Below are positions 22,450 to 34,294 of a stretch of DNA of 64,000 nucleotides, piece by piece. The position numbers were made by a program, and so were the translations under genes. The notes under the pieces are model-generated. The model did no database searches, was not told where the DNA came from, and saw only the letters and a program-made list of their open reading frames with translations. The stretch is from Otis tarda (Eukaryota; Chordata; Aves; Otidiformes; Otididae), in contig CM048555.1 in the NCBI GenBank assembly GCA_026413225.1, forward strand, positions 78,127,785-78,191,784, written 5' to 3'. The first letter of the stretch is position 1. The number at the start of each line of letters is the position of its first letter.

Positions 22450-22498
22450 GTGCATAATAAAATATATATTATCTATATTTTATATATATTTATAAAAA
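22450..22498. repeat. (TA)n-rich tract
   Basis: TATATATTATC...TTTATATATATTTATA. Simple AT dinucleotide sequence following the CA/TG hairpin. Confidence 0.75.
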
Positions 22499-23924
22499 AG
22501 ATCTTGGATAAGAAATATATAACAACATTTCCTGTCCATAATCTTATTTTCAATAGATAATCCCATCCACACTCATTCTCCTTATAGAATAGAATTTCAT
22601 ATAGAAGAAGTAAGTTTATTACAGAAAGCATATACTCTTTTTTTTTTCCCCTCAAGAACATGAATGAGGAACTAATAGTTAAGTTTTAAAGTACAAATAT
22701 CTTTAAGGCCAACAAAATTATTTTTTTGGAAATTACTTTTGGAATGGCTGTTGAGTTACGACAAGCTCTTTTTGAAAGCTCTGGCAGACAGCCTCACACA
22801 TTTTCTTTTTAAGATGGCAAATGATTAGAGCCCTGTGTGTAAATCAAGGAAAAAAGGTGACAATTTTCATAGGCTAGAGACAGTCAGCATAATCAAGCTT
22901 CTCTGTGGTCTGCCAAGATAAATGCATAGGTAAGAAAGCTATTAAACTGCATATTTTCCCTATTAACAGTGATTTGACATTTTCAAGAAATAGAAGGTAA
23001 ATGAAAACAGAAATCTGTGGTGTTCTTCACCATAAGAGTAAGCCAGGAAATAATAAGAGAAGTTTTTCAGATCTCCTGTCTGATGTGTTTATAATAGTAT
23101 TCAGCTACTACCCAGCATACTTTTCAACAGTAAACTTCAAAGTAATTTTCAAAGCAGGTAACCTTTGAAAAGGCTTGGAAAAATTCCAGCTAAAATACAT
23201 TTTCATCAGGTTTTGCATAAGAAGGAAAAATAAAACAATTTGATTTCCACCAGTTTTCCCAGACACCAGGTAGGTTTTTCGTAGAAAGCACAAACTACAT
23301 CTCAGTCTTGCACGTTGCGATGCTTTGTGTTGGCACATACATTGCAATTGCCTAAAACATTGTTTGAGAAGGAATTTGCAATTTGTTTGTTACTTCTTTA
23401 AAATTACTATTCATCCAACAAGATATATGGAAGTAATTTGGTTTTGAAGTAATTAATATATAGTTGTAATTAGGGGCTTTACACATACAATATTCTCTGC
23501 CTGCAGATCAGTGAATGATGTAGGGAAAGATAGGAGGGTGTGCCCAGGTCACAAAACTGCTTAGAGAGCATAAAGTTCATTGTCAGGTCCCACAGGTAAG
23601 AAGGGAATAATGTTTTTTCAAGTAAGCTGTTGAAATGGAAAAATCAACTCAGTCCTTAGATGCTCCTGTATCTCCCAATGCATGGACAGTTCTAGCAGCA
23701 GGGTTATCCTGCAGTGCGTGAAATACTATTTCTGTATTTAAAGTCCGAATATTTTATTGTTCCATGTCAGGGAGCTGAAAGGTGAAAAGACCAAACTAAA
23801 TCCTCTCACTAAGATCCTGGCAGAAGTTTTTTCACTGGCCAATCTGATTGCTGAAGAAGATTATTGTTAAACAAGCAGAAGGAACAAAACCTCACCTCTT
23901 TAAGAGAATCCATAGAAGTTTGGG
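22499..23924. other. AT-rich stretch, no gene seen
   Basis: Nothing recognised beyond a T run at about 22639. Open frames are under 80 codons and unremarkable. Confidence 0.5.
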
Positions 23925-23970
23925 TTTTTTTGGTTTTTTTTTTTTTGGTTTTTTTTTTTTTTTTTTTTGG
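23925..23970 (+). repeat. Poly-T tract with GG interruptions
   Basis: T runs of 7, about 14 and about 21 separated by GG pairs. It produces a spurious Lys-rich open frame on the minus strand. Likely unstable in length and prone to sequencing error. Confidence 0.85.
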
Positions 23971-26652
23971 TGATATGGATGCAGAATGCAGTGTTTGATG
24001 ACCCCAGAGATTACCTCTTTTACTAAGATATACGACACTGTCTTTAACACGTGTCCTAATGGAGTAAAGAACTATATTTCTGCAGAGCTCCTGCACTGCA
24101 GAGAGGAGATGTATTAATGATGGTGGCTTCAGTGCTGGCTGTGCGCTGCAAAGAGGAACTGAACTGAAATATCCATATTCATTTCACAAAGGTCAGTGAA
24201 CAGATATCGTTGCAATACATCTTTTAAGCCTGAGGGATCTGATTCAATATTGTATCATTTTAAGTTTATGTCAGTTTAACTTCTCCAGAATCAGGCCAAC
24301 ACTGAACTCTGTGGAGTTAGAAATGGCATAGAAGAAAGTAGGGGTGAGTCATGCCTTTTTATTTTCAAATACAAGAGCTGAGCGTTTACTGTGGTTTCAG
24401 CATGAAGCTAGAATAAATGGGGAGATTTGGAGTGGGTTTTGATGACTTATCTGAATGTGCAGCTCAGAAGGCATGAATCCATGCAAACCAAAACCAAAAT
24501 ACAGTGCATGCACACATCCCATTGAACAAAACCTGCTGACTTTCACACGGCTTTAGCTGCAAAGTCACATTCATTTGACATTTTTTCCTTGATGAACTGT
24601 TCACAAAAATCTGCAAGTAGTCAGATAGAGAGTGTTTGCAGGGAAGAGTAGCTTCATAGAAAAAATGTGGTCAGAACAGATTTGCTGGTATGTAAAGCAG
24701 GCAAAAAAAAAAACCAAAACCAACAACAAAACAAGTCCAAACAAAATGCCCTGGAAACAAAAGTAGTATTGTCCTCATCTATTTGTAATTTTACAAATTG
24801 ATCAGGCAACTACTCACCTTCAAGCCTGAACTCCTTCTGTAGATTGTTGTCTTTCTGAATTAGTGGTAAAATCTCCAGACTCCATGCATTGAAGCCATAC
24901 GTTTAGTGATGTGCAGTCAAGCATGCCATTTCTTTGCAATACAGCCCACAGGTATTGTTCCCTTATCAGTCATACAGGTAGTGATTTAGGGCTGAATATC
25001 AGTAAGTACTGAGTCAATATCCCTCCTATGAGTATTGCAGTACTACCGTATTACTTGGAGAGTGATGGAATTACAAGCCTTTTCTTTTTTTTTTTACTCC
25101 TCTGAAATATAGTTAGGTCCTGTCCTTAAAGCACTGCAGTAAAAGAGTGTAAGCATTGGTGTGATATACCATACACTCAGCCAATTTGTGAACACTAAGT
25201 GTGTTTTAAAGTTTCTGCACTACTGATAACCATTGCAGTAAATCTGGATCAACAAAGGTAGAAGTCGTCAATGTTTTATGGGAAAAAAATCCCACTTTTC
25301 TTTTTTGCACATTTCTGGATAGAAACTCTCTTGCTTTCTTTCTCCCCTGATACATCCAATTCTTAGAGTGAATTTAAATAAAAAACAACTTACATTAAAT
25401 TAATCATTGGCTTCTAGCTTATCTATAATTAGTGGCTTAGACTTGATCTAGTCTCTGCCATCCTAAGACTGGAAAATATTTTAAAGGTGTATTTTTACCA
25501 TAGAACTTTTCTACACGGATACTGTTTTCACTGTTGTACAAAGGCAGAAACCAAGGAGCAAATCTTTCCTGAAGCCATAGAAGATGACTGGGGCAGAAAT
25601 GGTTAGAGAATCCAGAACTGCCAAATCACAGCCCTGCTCTTCTTTTCCCTTTGGAAATATGCAACGCAAATAGTGATGTCCAGCAGTGCTGCCAAGAGAA
25701 TAACTTGAAAGCTGTGAAGGTTGCAGGTATGGCTGAACACCATCTGGGACACAGAACTTGCTCATGTGAGAAATGTTTACTCATTCAGGTAGTCCCATGG
25801 AAGACAATAATAACACTAAACAAAAAGTGTTTCAGGGAGCATAAGCATATTGAGCTGGCAAATGTAGAACTGCATATTTAATAGTTATTTTTTAAAGTGG
25901 TGTCTTAAATCCACAGCTAAAAACCTTAAAAAAAAAAAAAACACCCTGAAACTATGTCAGGTGCTAATTCCCTAACATAAACTTACCCAGATTATTCATC
26001 ACATCAGATACTATAGTTCATTAATTTAAACATATGGCAGAGTACAAAGGTTTAGTTCCTACATTCCCTATGCCGTTAATCAAGAAGGAGAGGCTATCAG
26101 GGGAATAGTGCAATGCAGAGCACCTAAGATTTGCTGATGTGGATTAGTAGAGTGACCAAGAGTGAAAACTACCTTGAAAAGAGAAATTTGCTATCACACA
26201 CAAATGAAGATACAACACTAAAGGACAATGGTTAGTAAATGAACTCATGATACAAGGACTGTATCTTTCAAACTTTGAACAGGAACCAAAAAGAAATAGT
26301 GACATACCTCTACACTAAAAAAAAAAGAGAATTGGCAAAAAGCCAAGACAGTAGAAAGACACCAGAAGCTTCATAGCTATATGGATTGTGTGTTCCTTTT
26401 GTAGGAACACTTGAGAACAGATCTTCTCTTTTAATGTTTTCCTCCTCAGCAGGAAATGAGGTAGAGAGGTTCTTCATGGAGACGGACTGCTAGAGGAGAT
26501 GGTCCTGGACTGTGAAGGAGTGTGGCTGGCAGCAGAGGACAAATACAAGACACAGGCAAGGGAAATACTTGCGAATAAATTGTATTGCTCTTGCTGGCCT
26601 TTTTTTTTTTTAAAAAAAAAATTTAGTTTCCTGTTTTATCCCATATCACGCA
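23971..26652. other. AT-rich stretch, no gene seen
   Basis: No exon recognised. 24225-24300 (GATCTGATTCAAT...CAGAATCAGGCC) resembles the termini of ancient amniote interspersed repeats. An A-rich CCAAAACC tract lies at 24703-24746, and A runs near 25930 and 26320. Confidence 0.45.
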
Positions 26653-26946
26653 GAAATATAGAACTACATAGCTGGAAGGGCCAAAAATCATACAGTTTTT
26701 CTGCCTACTTTAAAGTCGGTTAAGTTAGTCCTGTCATTCATAAGAGATGTTTGTGTAACTTGTTCATAATAATCTCCTGTGTTTACAACTCCATGGCTTG
26801 CCTAGTCAATATATCTGTGTATCACAGCCCTGACAGTCTTTTTATTCCTAATATTTAACCTGAATTTTCCTTGCTATAATTTAAACACACTACTCTTGTC
26901 CTACCTTTGAAGGAGACAGAACAAAAAATTTCTTTCCTCTTTGCTG
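26653..26946 (-). mobile_element. Ancient CR1/L3-like LINE 3' end, minus strand
   Basis: On the plus strand the order of blocks is that of an inverted old CR1/L3 3' end. It goes TAGAACTACATAGCTGGAAGGG, AGATGTTTGTGTAACTTG, CTCCTGTG, AGCCCTGACAGT, TTATTCCTAATATTTAACC, TTTTCCTTGCTATAATTTAA, ACTCTTGTCCTACC and finally AATTTCTTTCCTCTTTG. The blocks are collinear over about 290 bp but diverged, far more than the young CR1 copies. This type predates birds in amniote genomes as far as I know the family. No reading frame survives. Confidence 0.75.
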
Positions 26947-29857
26947 AATTAGCCCCGCCCCAGGGGGTGATTCTGTGGTGGCTCTGGTCTGCAAGCAGCT
27001 ATGAATGAGTACTGTAGGCATCTAAAAGGTAGCTTCGGATATTCAGAGCCCTGGGCAATTCTCTTTTTTCCTGTGTTTTTGAGGAATAATCTTATTGACC
27101 TCTTTGGCATGTAGATGTCAAAATCGCCATTGTAAGGTGTGCCTCTTAGTCAACATGAAAAAAAAAACATTGTGTGTGATTCTTATCTGTTTGCTTTCTT
27201 AGTTTTTATGATGTGAGTACAATCCTCTATTTATTTCTCCATCTGAGTTTATTTTATCTCTCATCATATGCCAAATCTCTTCTTCCCCACTGCTGCTACT
27301 TCCGAAAGTGCTGCGAGATCTCAGTGTCTGCTACACTTTCCAATGTGAATACAGAATAAAATGCCAATTTGTACATACAATCCCAATGCTTGGCTTTTCC
27401 AAATATTTTTTTCCAAATAAAAGTTTGTTTGCTTACAAGCCAGCAAAGTTAAAAATGTTCACAGAATGTTCCAGTTTTGTTCCAATTCTTCTCTTTAGCA
27501 TGGGGGAGGGGGGTAAATTTACCTTTCTAGCTCCTGATCTACAGTGTTGCACAGAATTTGTGGTGACACAACAAATTCCTCCATGAAACTCAAATTATAT
27601 GGGCTCTGTAATGCAAGATGTTACATATGGGATTGAGTTAAAAATAGAATTGCCTACCCTAGCCTGAAACTCGCTGGTATACATAAAAACCCACCTTACT
27701 TCTTCCCCTCATTACTGGGTTAATGAAATCGAATGAGAAAACGGCAGAAATATGCCACACAGGAAAAACAATTATTGAGCTTGGGGGTGATGACCTCAAA
27801 AAAATCCATCTCTGGGAAAAAGTGAAGGTTCAGTAAGAGGAAATTGCACAAATGCAGGGTCACAATGCACAAACAGGTTTTATCGCTTGGCTTTCGGGGA
27901 TTAGCATGAGATGGTCATGACATCTCACACTGCTACGTGTGTCAGTCATTCCTCCACAGCACAGCAGAAGCTGCAGGTTCCCCAGGAAAGAGAGACATGC
28001 AGTCATGTATCATAGGATAGAAACGACATTTCACCCCATGTTTAGGAATGATTTCACTACAAAGCTTCTCTAAAAAGTACAATACCAATTTAGCGGTAAA
28101 CCCTTAAGATGCTTGCCAGCACAATACACGCTGAAATTCCACTGCAAGATTTTGAAAGACTGCTAGATTTTTTCCTTTTCCAACAGGAAAAAACCATACA
28201 TTCTTTGGCCTTGCAAGTAGTGCAGCTGAACTTTTTCCTGCACACAAAACTGCCAACAAATCTTTATGACTGTAATATAAATTAATTGTTCTCTCTGGCT
28301 ATGAGGAGGGTAAGATGATGATACTTTATATACAAGTACTTTCAGTGTAGCATTGAGAGGTCTCTCTCATTCACCTGCAGTCCCAGTGAATCAGTCATAC
28401 TTCGTTAAACTACATGCAGATAGCAAGATGATGTTTACTACATCTCTGCTTAGATAGGTACTCCTTTTTCAAGGCAGCTTTTACAGTACTCATCACAAAG
28501 GAGACAGCACTTGTCAACAAAGACTGCATAACTGAATCAGAAATATCAATTTATACACTCTTAGTTAAAATGGGCGGGCACTGCAGTAGCTCATCTGTGC
28601 TGACAGACATCTACTGCTCTCTGTAGCAACTGAATTAACAGATTCACTGATGTAATAGGAAGATCTGCCTAAAGAAGGAGCTAGGATTAAGGTTTAAAGA
28701 GTACAAGCTTCTGGTTTCAGTCACAGTCATATTATTAACTGCAAAATCAAGCTGTGTTTTCATCTAGATATTGGTGTCAGCTTCTCTCCACTTACATCAC
28801 CAGGAACATATCAAAGACAGCAGTTTCTTGATGAGAAGAACATTACAGAGAAAAATAATGACAATTCCAGGAAAGCAATGCCCCTCCTGTGCTGAAAGCT
28901 GCATAAGGCCAGGACCACAGTACTGACCTGTGACCCCAGTAGTACAATTAATATTAACCGTGCAAATGAATGTCAAACATACAAATAACAATCATAATAT
29001 TTAGATTCTGTCATGATTTAGCTGCAATATAATGAAGAAATGTGACTATCAGAAAAGACAAATAGCTGTGCTTAACAGATGACTATACTGCTTGATGAAA
29101 CAGACATTTGTGATGATGCAAAGATTGATACATAAGTGTCCAGAATTTTAATACGGAGCTGCATATTTATGAGGAACACTAAGGGTCAACATTGTTTAGC
29201 CCAGTGTGAGGCATAGGTTGTGTAAACAGCTACACAGAAAAAAGCTAGGAGCAGCAAAACAGAGTAACGATCAGTCAGTCCTGCCCAATGCTAGCCACAC
29301 ATCACTCACTCATTCTCCTCCTCCTAGGGCAGGAGGATGGATTGCTGCAAAGACAGCAACAATTCAGTGCAACACTGAGCCCAACGCTTAAGTTTCTCTT
29401 CCCCCATTTCACCAGCTTCTAGAGATGGAGCAAAAGAGGTTGCAAAAAATAGCATTTTTGATTTCCACAGCTCTGCCAGCCATCATAATTAGTAAGATCC
29501 TTGTGAGCCCATTAGCTGTAATGCAAGATATCTTATACTCTTTGTAGGAAAGAGAGCTTTTCTTTGTCCCAGTGGAGAAGTATGGATAGATTTTAATGGA
29601 GGTAAGAGGACCATTAAATTGACAGCCTTTCCAGGAAGTCATTTTTTTTCCTTCAACCAAGAGTAGCATCTTTTTTTCTCCTCCTGCATTGCTGTGAAGC
29701 GCTGAACAAATTCCAGTTTGGTTGATTTTTTTAATCCTAAGGCTTCTATGGAGTGAGAAGATACTTCCTTAAAAATTACACACTGTGGGAGTGGAGTGAG
29801 AATTTTTTGCTGGGGGATATATAACACATTGTAACTCCGTTTTTTACAACTCTTTGG
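26947..29857. other. Mostly unique sequence, no gene seen
   Basis: Starts with a short GC block (CCCCGCCCCAGGGGGTG, 26954-26970) that could be an SP1/CTCF-like site by composition only. The rest is AT-rich and holds open frames of 60-92 codons with no recognisable motifs. No repeat family is recognised. Confidence 0.45.
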
Positions 29858-30415
29858 GCCCAGCCATCCAGTTAGTTTCTCCAGGAGAATGCTATGGGAA
29901 AGTGTCAAAGACTTTACTAAAGTCTAGCTAGACAGCATACATAACCTTTCCCTCATCCAGTAAGTGGGTCACCTCATCATAGAAGGAGATCAGGTTGGTT
30001 CAAGCAGGACCTGCCTTTCATAAACCCATGATGACTGGGACCGATCACCTGGTTGTCCTGTAAATGTCACATGATGGCACTCAAGATGAGCTGCTCCATA
30101 ACCTTCCCTGGCACTGAGGTCAGACTGACAGACCTGTAGTTCCCTGGATCCTCCTTCTGGCCCTTCTTGTAGAGGAGCCTCACATTTGCTAAATTCCAGT
30201 CAACTGGTACCTCTCCAGTTAGCCAGGACTGCTGATAGATGATGGAAAGTGGCTTTGTGAGCACTTCCATCAGCTCCCTCAGTACCCTTGGGTGGATTCC
30301 ATCTGGCCCCGTATACTTGTGTGTGTGTCTAGGTGGTGTAACAGGTCTTTAACCATTTCCCCTTGGATTATGGGTCTCCATTCCGCTGCCCATTCCTGTC
30401 TTCCACCTCAGAGGG
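29858..30415 (-). mobile_element. Old CR1 internal fragment (linker to RT), minus strand
   Basis: The reverse strand encodes the N-terminal part of CR1 RT: LTGEVPVDWNLANVRLLYKKG, then [21 protein letters not shown], open over 30067-30270. The flanking CR1 text includes TTTCTCCAGGAGAATGCTATGGG, CTTTCCCTCATCCA and CTAGGTGGTGTAACAGG. It lacks the catalytic FADD half, the C-terminus and the 3' UTR, so it is cut on its downstream (lower coordinate) side near 29858. The YKKG signature and scattered stops mark it as older than the young copies. Sequence to about 30530 may still belong to it. Confidence 0.85.
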
Positions 30416-30535
30416 AAAGTTGCATCAGTCATGGTGGGTGCAGAGTTCTCTTAGCTCCCCCTGAGGTTCCCCGATTTGGGAAACCCCATTGTCCACTGCA
30501 CTAGGGCCCTCTGCTGTGGATGGTGCCGGCACCAA
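30416..30535. other. GC-richer segment adjoining the old CR1, origin unclear
   Basis: Locally GC-rich (CTCCCCCTGAGGTTCCCCG, GGTGCCGGCACC) in contrast to AT-rich surroundings. It directly abuts CR1 sequence and may be its continuation toward the endonuclease linker, but I could not align it to the 3615-5935 copy. The palindrome GGTGCCGGCACC lies within it. Confidence 0.35.
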
Positions 30536-32973
30536 AGCTGCTCACCTTGGTGACTGACTTTTACTTTAATGTAATTACTAACATGCCAAAAAAGAAACAA
30601 AATATTAAAAAGGTAAAACATAAGAATATATGTAAAAATAATACTTAATATATGACTGCACAATACAGTTACTTGTTCTTTCAGCTCTTCTAAGACATGT
30701 GGATCTAAAAAGCCTCCCAGCATGCCTTGAATGATCCAGGTAAGGGACCTGATTTTTTAATTTCTTTTTTTTTTTTTTAAAACGGACAAGAACAGAAGTT
30801 CTTGATAGATTTCTAAGATCTATCTCTCCAGCTGGAACTGACATTAAGCACAGATTTTACTGTTTTGTTCAGCAATGTCCTCTTTTGACTTTGAATGAAG
30901 CCAAGAAACAACAAAGACAAAAGCAAGAGAATTAACCAGACTTTCTGAAATCTAAGACTAAAGAAAAGGACGTAACTAAAGAGTCTTAATAAAGAGTAAA
31001 TAAAGAGTCTTAATTTCCTTATTAATATTGTATTTGTTTTTTGTAGATAAAATCAGAAATTTAAATAAGTTTGTGTTAAATTAAAACATAGACTCAAAAT
31101 TTCTAAAATATCAAAACAAATAAAAACTAAAAATTGCTTTAGAAAAGTAAAATAAATTAAGTTTTTGTTATTTTTAGGGAAAGAAACAGATGCAGGCTGC
31201 CTGATGGAGCCTCTCTAACTAGCTTATACAGAGTCCTATTGAGTTAGAGACTTTCCCTGCATAATGGAAATAACCTAGAAATCAGTCAGCCCTGCACTTG
31301 AATCGTTTCCCTGCATTATAGTTCAAAAAGCAACGGCAACTTGAAATACTAGTATACCTGGAATGACCTTTGAAAATTCATTCCATACAAGTTAAACAGA
31401 TGGGCATAGAAAACTTGCTATTTTGGAAAACATTAGTTTAAATAAAACATTGCCTTTATAGCAAATCCTGATTTTCCAACGACTTTACACAACATAATGG
31501 CCCAGATAAGCTCTCTGACTAACAGAAACTGCTCTCTTTCCTCCCAATGTTTTCAAATTCCAAAATAAGATGCAGAAAAGAGAAAAGAAATACCTGAAGT
31601 ATGATGAAAGGTATTTAATAGTCTGCTATGAGAACAGATATCTGTAACTAGGAGAGAAAATAACAGCTGCGTTGGTTTAAAAATTAGGATGATGTGCTGC
31701 TTGGCACAACTCTCATGATAACACATACAAAAGATCTGACATTAAAATGGAGTTGGCATTTCCAGGCTATTTCTATGTTTATACACAGTACTTACAGGCA
31801 TACTCATGCATGACACTTTGAGGTGAAGCCTTAGCAAATGTGTCATTTGCCCAATTTAGAACTAAAGATGTGTGGAAGAACTCTGCACGGAATCAGAATT
31901 TCCAGTGTATTGCTTTATCTCCAAGACTATGTTTTCTTTTTCTCCCATCTCAAACACTAACATCTGTTGTGCAAAAGGTGGAGGGAGGCCTTATTAATCA
32001 ACCACAAAGTACATTAAAGAAAACTGTCTAGGCACCCAAATAACTTGTTTATACAAATGATCTGCCTCTCTGTAAGTGATGAGGTCAAGAGTCCCATTTG
32101 TTGTGGTGTGCCATTTTATTGATGCAGCAGGATACATTGGCAACTGTAATTTTGTCACGGTCTGCTCTCCATTCCTCCAGAGGGTAATCATTCTTTGGCT
32201 GTCAGATGAGTCGAATATCCCAGTGCATGTTGCATATTTGATAGAGCACTACCTTGGCCGTTAATCATGCATGGAGTTAAATTTCCTCTGTCAATACCGT
32301 AATTCTGCAAGGACGAGACTATGTTATCAATTTTTATTGAAGAAATGACAACAAAAAAAAAGTGGGTCAGTTTGAAGTTTCTTTAAAGCAGTTCCCTAAA
32401 ATTAAGATTATACTCAATAGTTAAAATTCATTACTCATAAATAACATGATTTAACTTTAAAGTACTTTCCATATCCTATTACTCACCAAGTCCCAAGGAC
32501 TGACTTTTTTTTCCCCCAGAAGTGCCTCCCTTTCTCAGAACGTAATATCGCTTCATGCGGAAAAAGGATGATTTTAAACATTATCCCATGACAAAATCAT
32601 TGGCTATGGCAATAAAAAAAAGTCTCTAGATTCTGGCAAGTTTTGGAAAACATTTTAGAAAAACAACTATTATGACAAGGACACTTACAATTCCCCCAAA
32701 CTTTCAATAGTCATTCAGGCTATCAAACGGAGGCAAAGACTAAAATAAAGGAATATGAAGTATTTTAGGTATTTCAACTTCATGTTCCTGTATTCATTCA
32801 GTATAAGAGTCAAAAAAGTTATGAAAAATCAGATCAACTTCAATAACATCAAAATTCAACTTACAGAATTATGGATGATCAGTATTAACACAAAGATTTC
32901 TGAGGGAAGAGACCTCTGATCTAGCAGACAAAAGCGTAATGAGATACTATGGCTGGAAGCTGAAGGTATATCG
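30536..32973. other. AT-rich stretch, no gene seen
   Basis: Includes a partial duplication of TAAAGAGTCTTAAT at 30977-31015 and A/T runs near 30770. 32050-32300 is more balanced in composition and free of repeat signatures, but nothing shows a function. Confidence 0.45.
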
Positions 32974-34294
32974 TAGAATCATAGAATGGTTGGAGTTGGA
33001 AGGGACCTTCAAAGGTCACCTAGTCCAACCCCCCTGCAAGAAGCAGGGACATCCCTGACTAGATCAGGTTGCTCAGAGCCTCATCCAGCCTGGCCTTGAA
33101 CATTTCCAGGGATGGGGCATCCACCACCTCTCTGGGCAACCTGTTCCAGTGCTCTACAACTCTCATTGTAAAAAATTGTTTTCTAATATCTAATCTAAAC
33201 CTACCTCCTTCTAATTTAAACCCATTACCCCTTGTCCTATCACAACAGGCCCTACTGAACAGCCTCTCCCCATCTTTCCTGTAGGCCCCCTTGAGGTATT
33301 GGAAGACTGCTATCAGGTCTCCCCAGAGCCTCCTCTTCTCCAGGCTGAACAGCCCCAACTCTCTCAGCCTGTCCTCATACGAGAGGTGCTCCAGCCCTCT
33401 GATCATCTTGGTGGCCCTCCTCTGGACCCTTTCCAACTGGTCCATGTCCTTCTTGTGTTGGGGACTCCAGAACTGGACACAGTGCTCCAGGTGGGGTCTC
33501 ACCAGGGCAGAGTAGAGGGGCAGAATCACCTCCCTCGACCTGCTGGCCACACTCCTCTTGATGCAGCCCAGGATGCAGTTGGCCTTCTGGGCCGCAAGGG
33601 CGCATTGTTGGCTCATGTTGAGCCTCTCGTCCACCAGCACTCCCAAGTCTTTCTCCTCAGGGCTGCTCTCAATCCATTCTCCGCCCAGCCTGTATTTGTG
33701 CCTTGGATTGCCACGACCCAGGTGCAGGACCTTGCACTTGGCCTGGTTGAACTTCATGAGGTTGGCACGGGCCCACCTCTCCAGCCTGTCCAGGTCCCTC
33801 TGGATGGCATCCCTCCCTTCCAGCGAGTCAACGGCACCACACAGCTTGGTGTCATCGGCGAACTTGCTGAGGGTGCACTCTACCCCACTGTCCATGTCGC
33901 CGACAAAGATGTTGAACAGGGCCGGGCCCAACACGGACCCCTGAGGGACGCCACTCGTGACCGGTCTCCACTTGGACATCGAGCCATTGACCACCACTCT
34001 CTGAGTGCAGCCGTCCAGCCAACTCCTTATCCACTGAGTGGTCCATCCATCAAACCCATGCCTCTCTAGTTTAGAGAGAAGGATGTCATGCAGGACAGTG
34101 TCAAATGCCTTGCACAAGTCCAGGTAGATGATATCCGTTGCCCGTCCCTTGTCCACCGATGCTGTCACCCCGTCATAAAAGGCCACCAAATTGGTCAGGC
34201 ACGATCTGCCCTTGGTGAAGCCATGTTGGCTGTCACCAACCACCTCCTTGCTCTCTATGTGCCTTAGCATGGTTTCCAGGAGAATCTGCTCCAT
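32974..34294 (-). mobile_element. CR1 LINE, 5'-truncated, 1.3 kb, minus strand, young
   Basis: Read on the minus strand, this begins in RT just after [10 protein letters not shown] and runs to the natural stop, 3' UTR and octamer end (plus-strand TAGAATCATAGAATGG at 32974). The 5' breakpoint is at about 34294, where CR1 sequence gives way to ATATTCAGAAC. It shares the AAATTAGAAGGAGGTAGGTT version of the C-terminal region with the 3615 and 7152 copies, so they form one subfamily. It retains CAA where those two have the TAA stop. Confidence 0.95.
33059..34294 (-). pseudogene. CR1 ORF2 fragment: reverse transcriptase to natural C-terminus, open
   Basis: The open frame on the minus strand runs from 34345 to 33059 (428 codons), the first ~17 from host flank. 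It holds RT motif A ([13 protein letters not shown], plus coordinates about 34085-34123), motif B ([10 protein letters not shown]) and the FADD box at 33845-33862, then the complete C-terminus ending in SNLI and TAG. There is no frameshift or stop. About 13 residues differ from the 3615-5725 frame over ~370 shared residues. One of these, Pro to Leu directly after motif A (TVPHD to TVLHD), and an Arg to Trp near the C-terminus look like post-insertion damage or subfamily variation. It lacks the endonuclease, the RT fingers and any promoter, so it cannot mobilise itself. Confidence 0.92.
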
